A stretch of DNA of 64,000 bases from Auanema rhodensis (taxonomy: Eukaryota; Nematoda; Chromadorea; Rhabditida; Rhabditidae). The stretch covers positions 17,399,267-17,463,266 of the forward strand of contig OZ059898.1 in NCBI GenBank assembly GCA_964057225.1, written 5' to 3'. The translations under genes were made by a program, and so were the position numbers. Below, piece after piece: positions 63,584 to 64,000 of this stretch. Position 1 is the first letter of the stretch, and the number at the start of each line of letters is the position of its first letter. Below the pieces are notes generated by a model. That model was not told the origin of the DNA and made no database searches. It was given only the letters and a program-made list of their open reading frames with translations.

Positions 63584-64000
63584 GAATAACATTGTCCATC
63601 GTCTTTGCCTTGAAAAAAGGAATCTAAAAACATCTACTTTTTGCTAAATTATTTTGAAGTTTTTCGAAAAAATTTTTGTCAAAATGTTTTTGGAAGCAAT
63701 GTTGAGTGTACATGGAAACTCAACATACACTAATGCATCATTTTTCAAACGATCATAACTAATTTTTGTATTAAGCGTTTCTCAATGTAGTATAGTGCAT
63801 TTGATGCGGATTTTTAAGCTGCGTCGATCTGTGTTATCAGATTTGCGCTAGCTTAAAAATGCACCGAGATATCAACTGATATAAGTTCACACTTATATCC
63901 TCGATTTTCACCCTGAAGAAATGATTTTTTCGTTGAATAACATTGTCCATCGTCTTTGCCTTGAAAAAAGGAATCTAAAAACATCTACTTTTTGCTAAAT
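63584..64000. repeat. monomer 183 and the first 66 bp of monomer 184
   Basis: Monomer 183 (63584-63934) matches monomer 182 (76G, 219T, ending ATGA), so it is a single-monomer duplication at the end of the window. The ATGA ending occurs only in these two. The array continues past 64000. Confidence 0.85.

Larger units (their letters stand above)
1..64000. repeat. satellite DNA array, 351-bp monomer, 183 complete copies
   Basis: Every base belongs to a head-to-tail array of one 351-bp monomer. The anchor gaataacatt (gaataatatt in four copies) recurs at 1, 352, 703, 1054 and so on to 63935. Spacing is 351 bp except in eight monomers of 302 bp and one of 444 bp. All copies have the same orientation and differ by a few per cent at most, mostly at a limited set of shared marker positions. 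No transposon, inversion or unique spacer interrupts it. Satellites of this kind make up centromeric and pericentromeric heterochromatin in many eukaryotes; the chromosomal role here is inferred only. The array runs off both ends of the window. The family is not one I recognise. A 351-bp length is close to two nucleosome repeats. Confidence 0.98.

Noticed and set aside
1-64000. CRISPR array or other prokaryotic repeat system
   Set aside because: The repeats are 351 bp, contiguous, and without unique spacers; there are no associated genes. This is a eukaryotic-type satellite.
1-64000. A long reading frame carried through the array, since 351 is divisible by 3
   Set aside because: All six frames of monomer 1 contain several stops, and the period keeps them in frame in each copy. 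The longest open stretch is about 45 codons. The 302-bp J copies shift frame but do not remove the stops.
1-64000. Tandemly arranged transposon or viral repeats
   Set aside because: There are no terminal inverted repeats at monomer ends, no target-site duplications, no coding remnant and no long terminal repeat structure.
1-64000. Assembly artefact (the same monomer repeated by error)
   Set aside because: Copies carry many linked variants, private bases, a deletion allele and mosaics in a consistent order, as expected of real satellite. The exact copy number may still be wrong, which raw reads could settle.

Overview
The whole 64 kb window is one uninterrupted tandem array of a single AT-rich satellite DNA, all in the same orientation. 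The monomer is 351 bp, about 31% G+C counted on the first copy. I count 183 complete monomers (numbered 1-183) and a 66-bp piece of number 184. The lengths close exactly: 183 x 351, minus eight copies of a shared 49-bp deletion, plus one 93-bp insertion, gives 63934, where monomer 184 starts at 63935. Neither array edge is in the window. I found no gene, RNA gene, transposon or unique sequence: every frame on both strands has stops in every monomer, and the longest open stretch in monomer 1 is about 45 codons.

Organism: this is eukaryotic heterochromatin, most likely centromeric, pericentromeric or a similar satellite block. A 351-bp, AT-rich, A/T-tract-rich monomer with no CpG depletion fits an invertebrate, perhaps an insect, but I do not recognise the family and cannot name a species.

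Monomers are numbered from the base g of gaataacatt (monomer position 1). They sort into types by linked marker bases. A = 51C 71T 126A 168A 219T (A1 = A with 219C). B = 51T 71C 93C 126T 168G 219C (B1 adds 198T, B2 adds 118C; both end TTGA). C = 51C 71C 82T. D = 51T 71C 219T. E = 51T 71C 155C 212A. F = 50A 51T 71C 219T 232C, ending ACAA. G = 31G 76G (G1 adds 37A). H = 51T 71C 155C 189C. J = deletion of 82-130. K = 122T 170C 236T 287C, ending TTTA. L = 51C 71C 212A. N = 126T 168A 200A. The ending is the variable tetranucleotide at 338-341.

Layout: the types form higher-order repeats of changing composition, several freshly duplicated in tandem. These are a 3-mer at 14041-16048, a 3-mer at 20563-22668, a 7-mer at 25477-30390, a 6-mer at 31395-35606, a 7-mer (six monomers shared) at 39419-44332, an 11-mer at 46039-53662 and a 6-mer at 59372-63583. 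Blocks with the same private markers also recur tens of kb apart. Near 55.4 kb a rearranged monomer closely precedes a change to a different monomer population (type N, from 57.3 kb).

The most notable structure is inside the monomer. About 100 bp (positions 233-337) are almost invariant over all copies and hold a cluster of inverted repeats. Right next to them lies a four-base hypervariable site whose state predicts the type of the following monomer.
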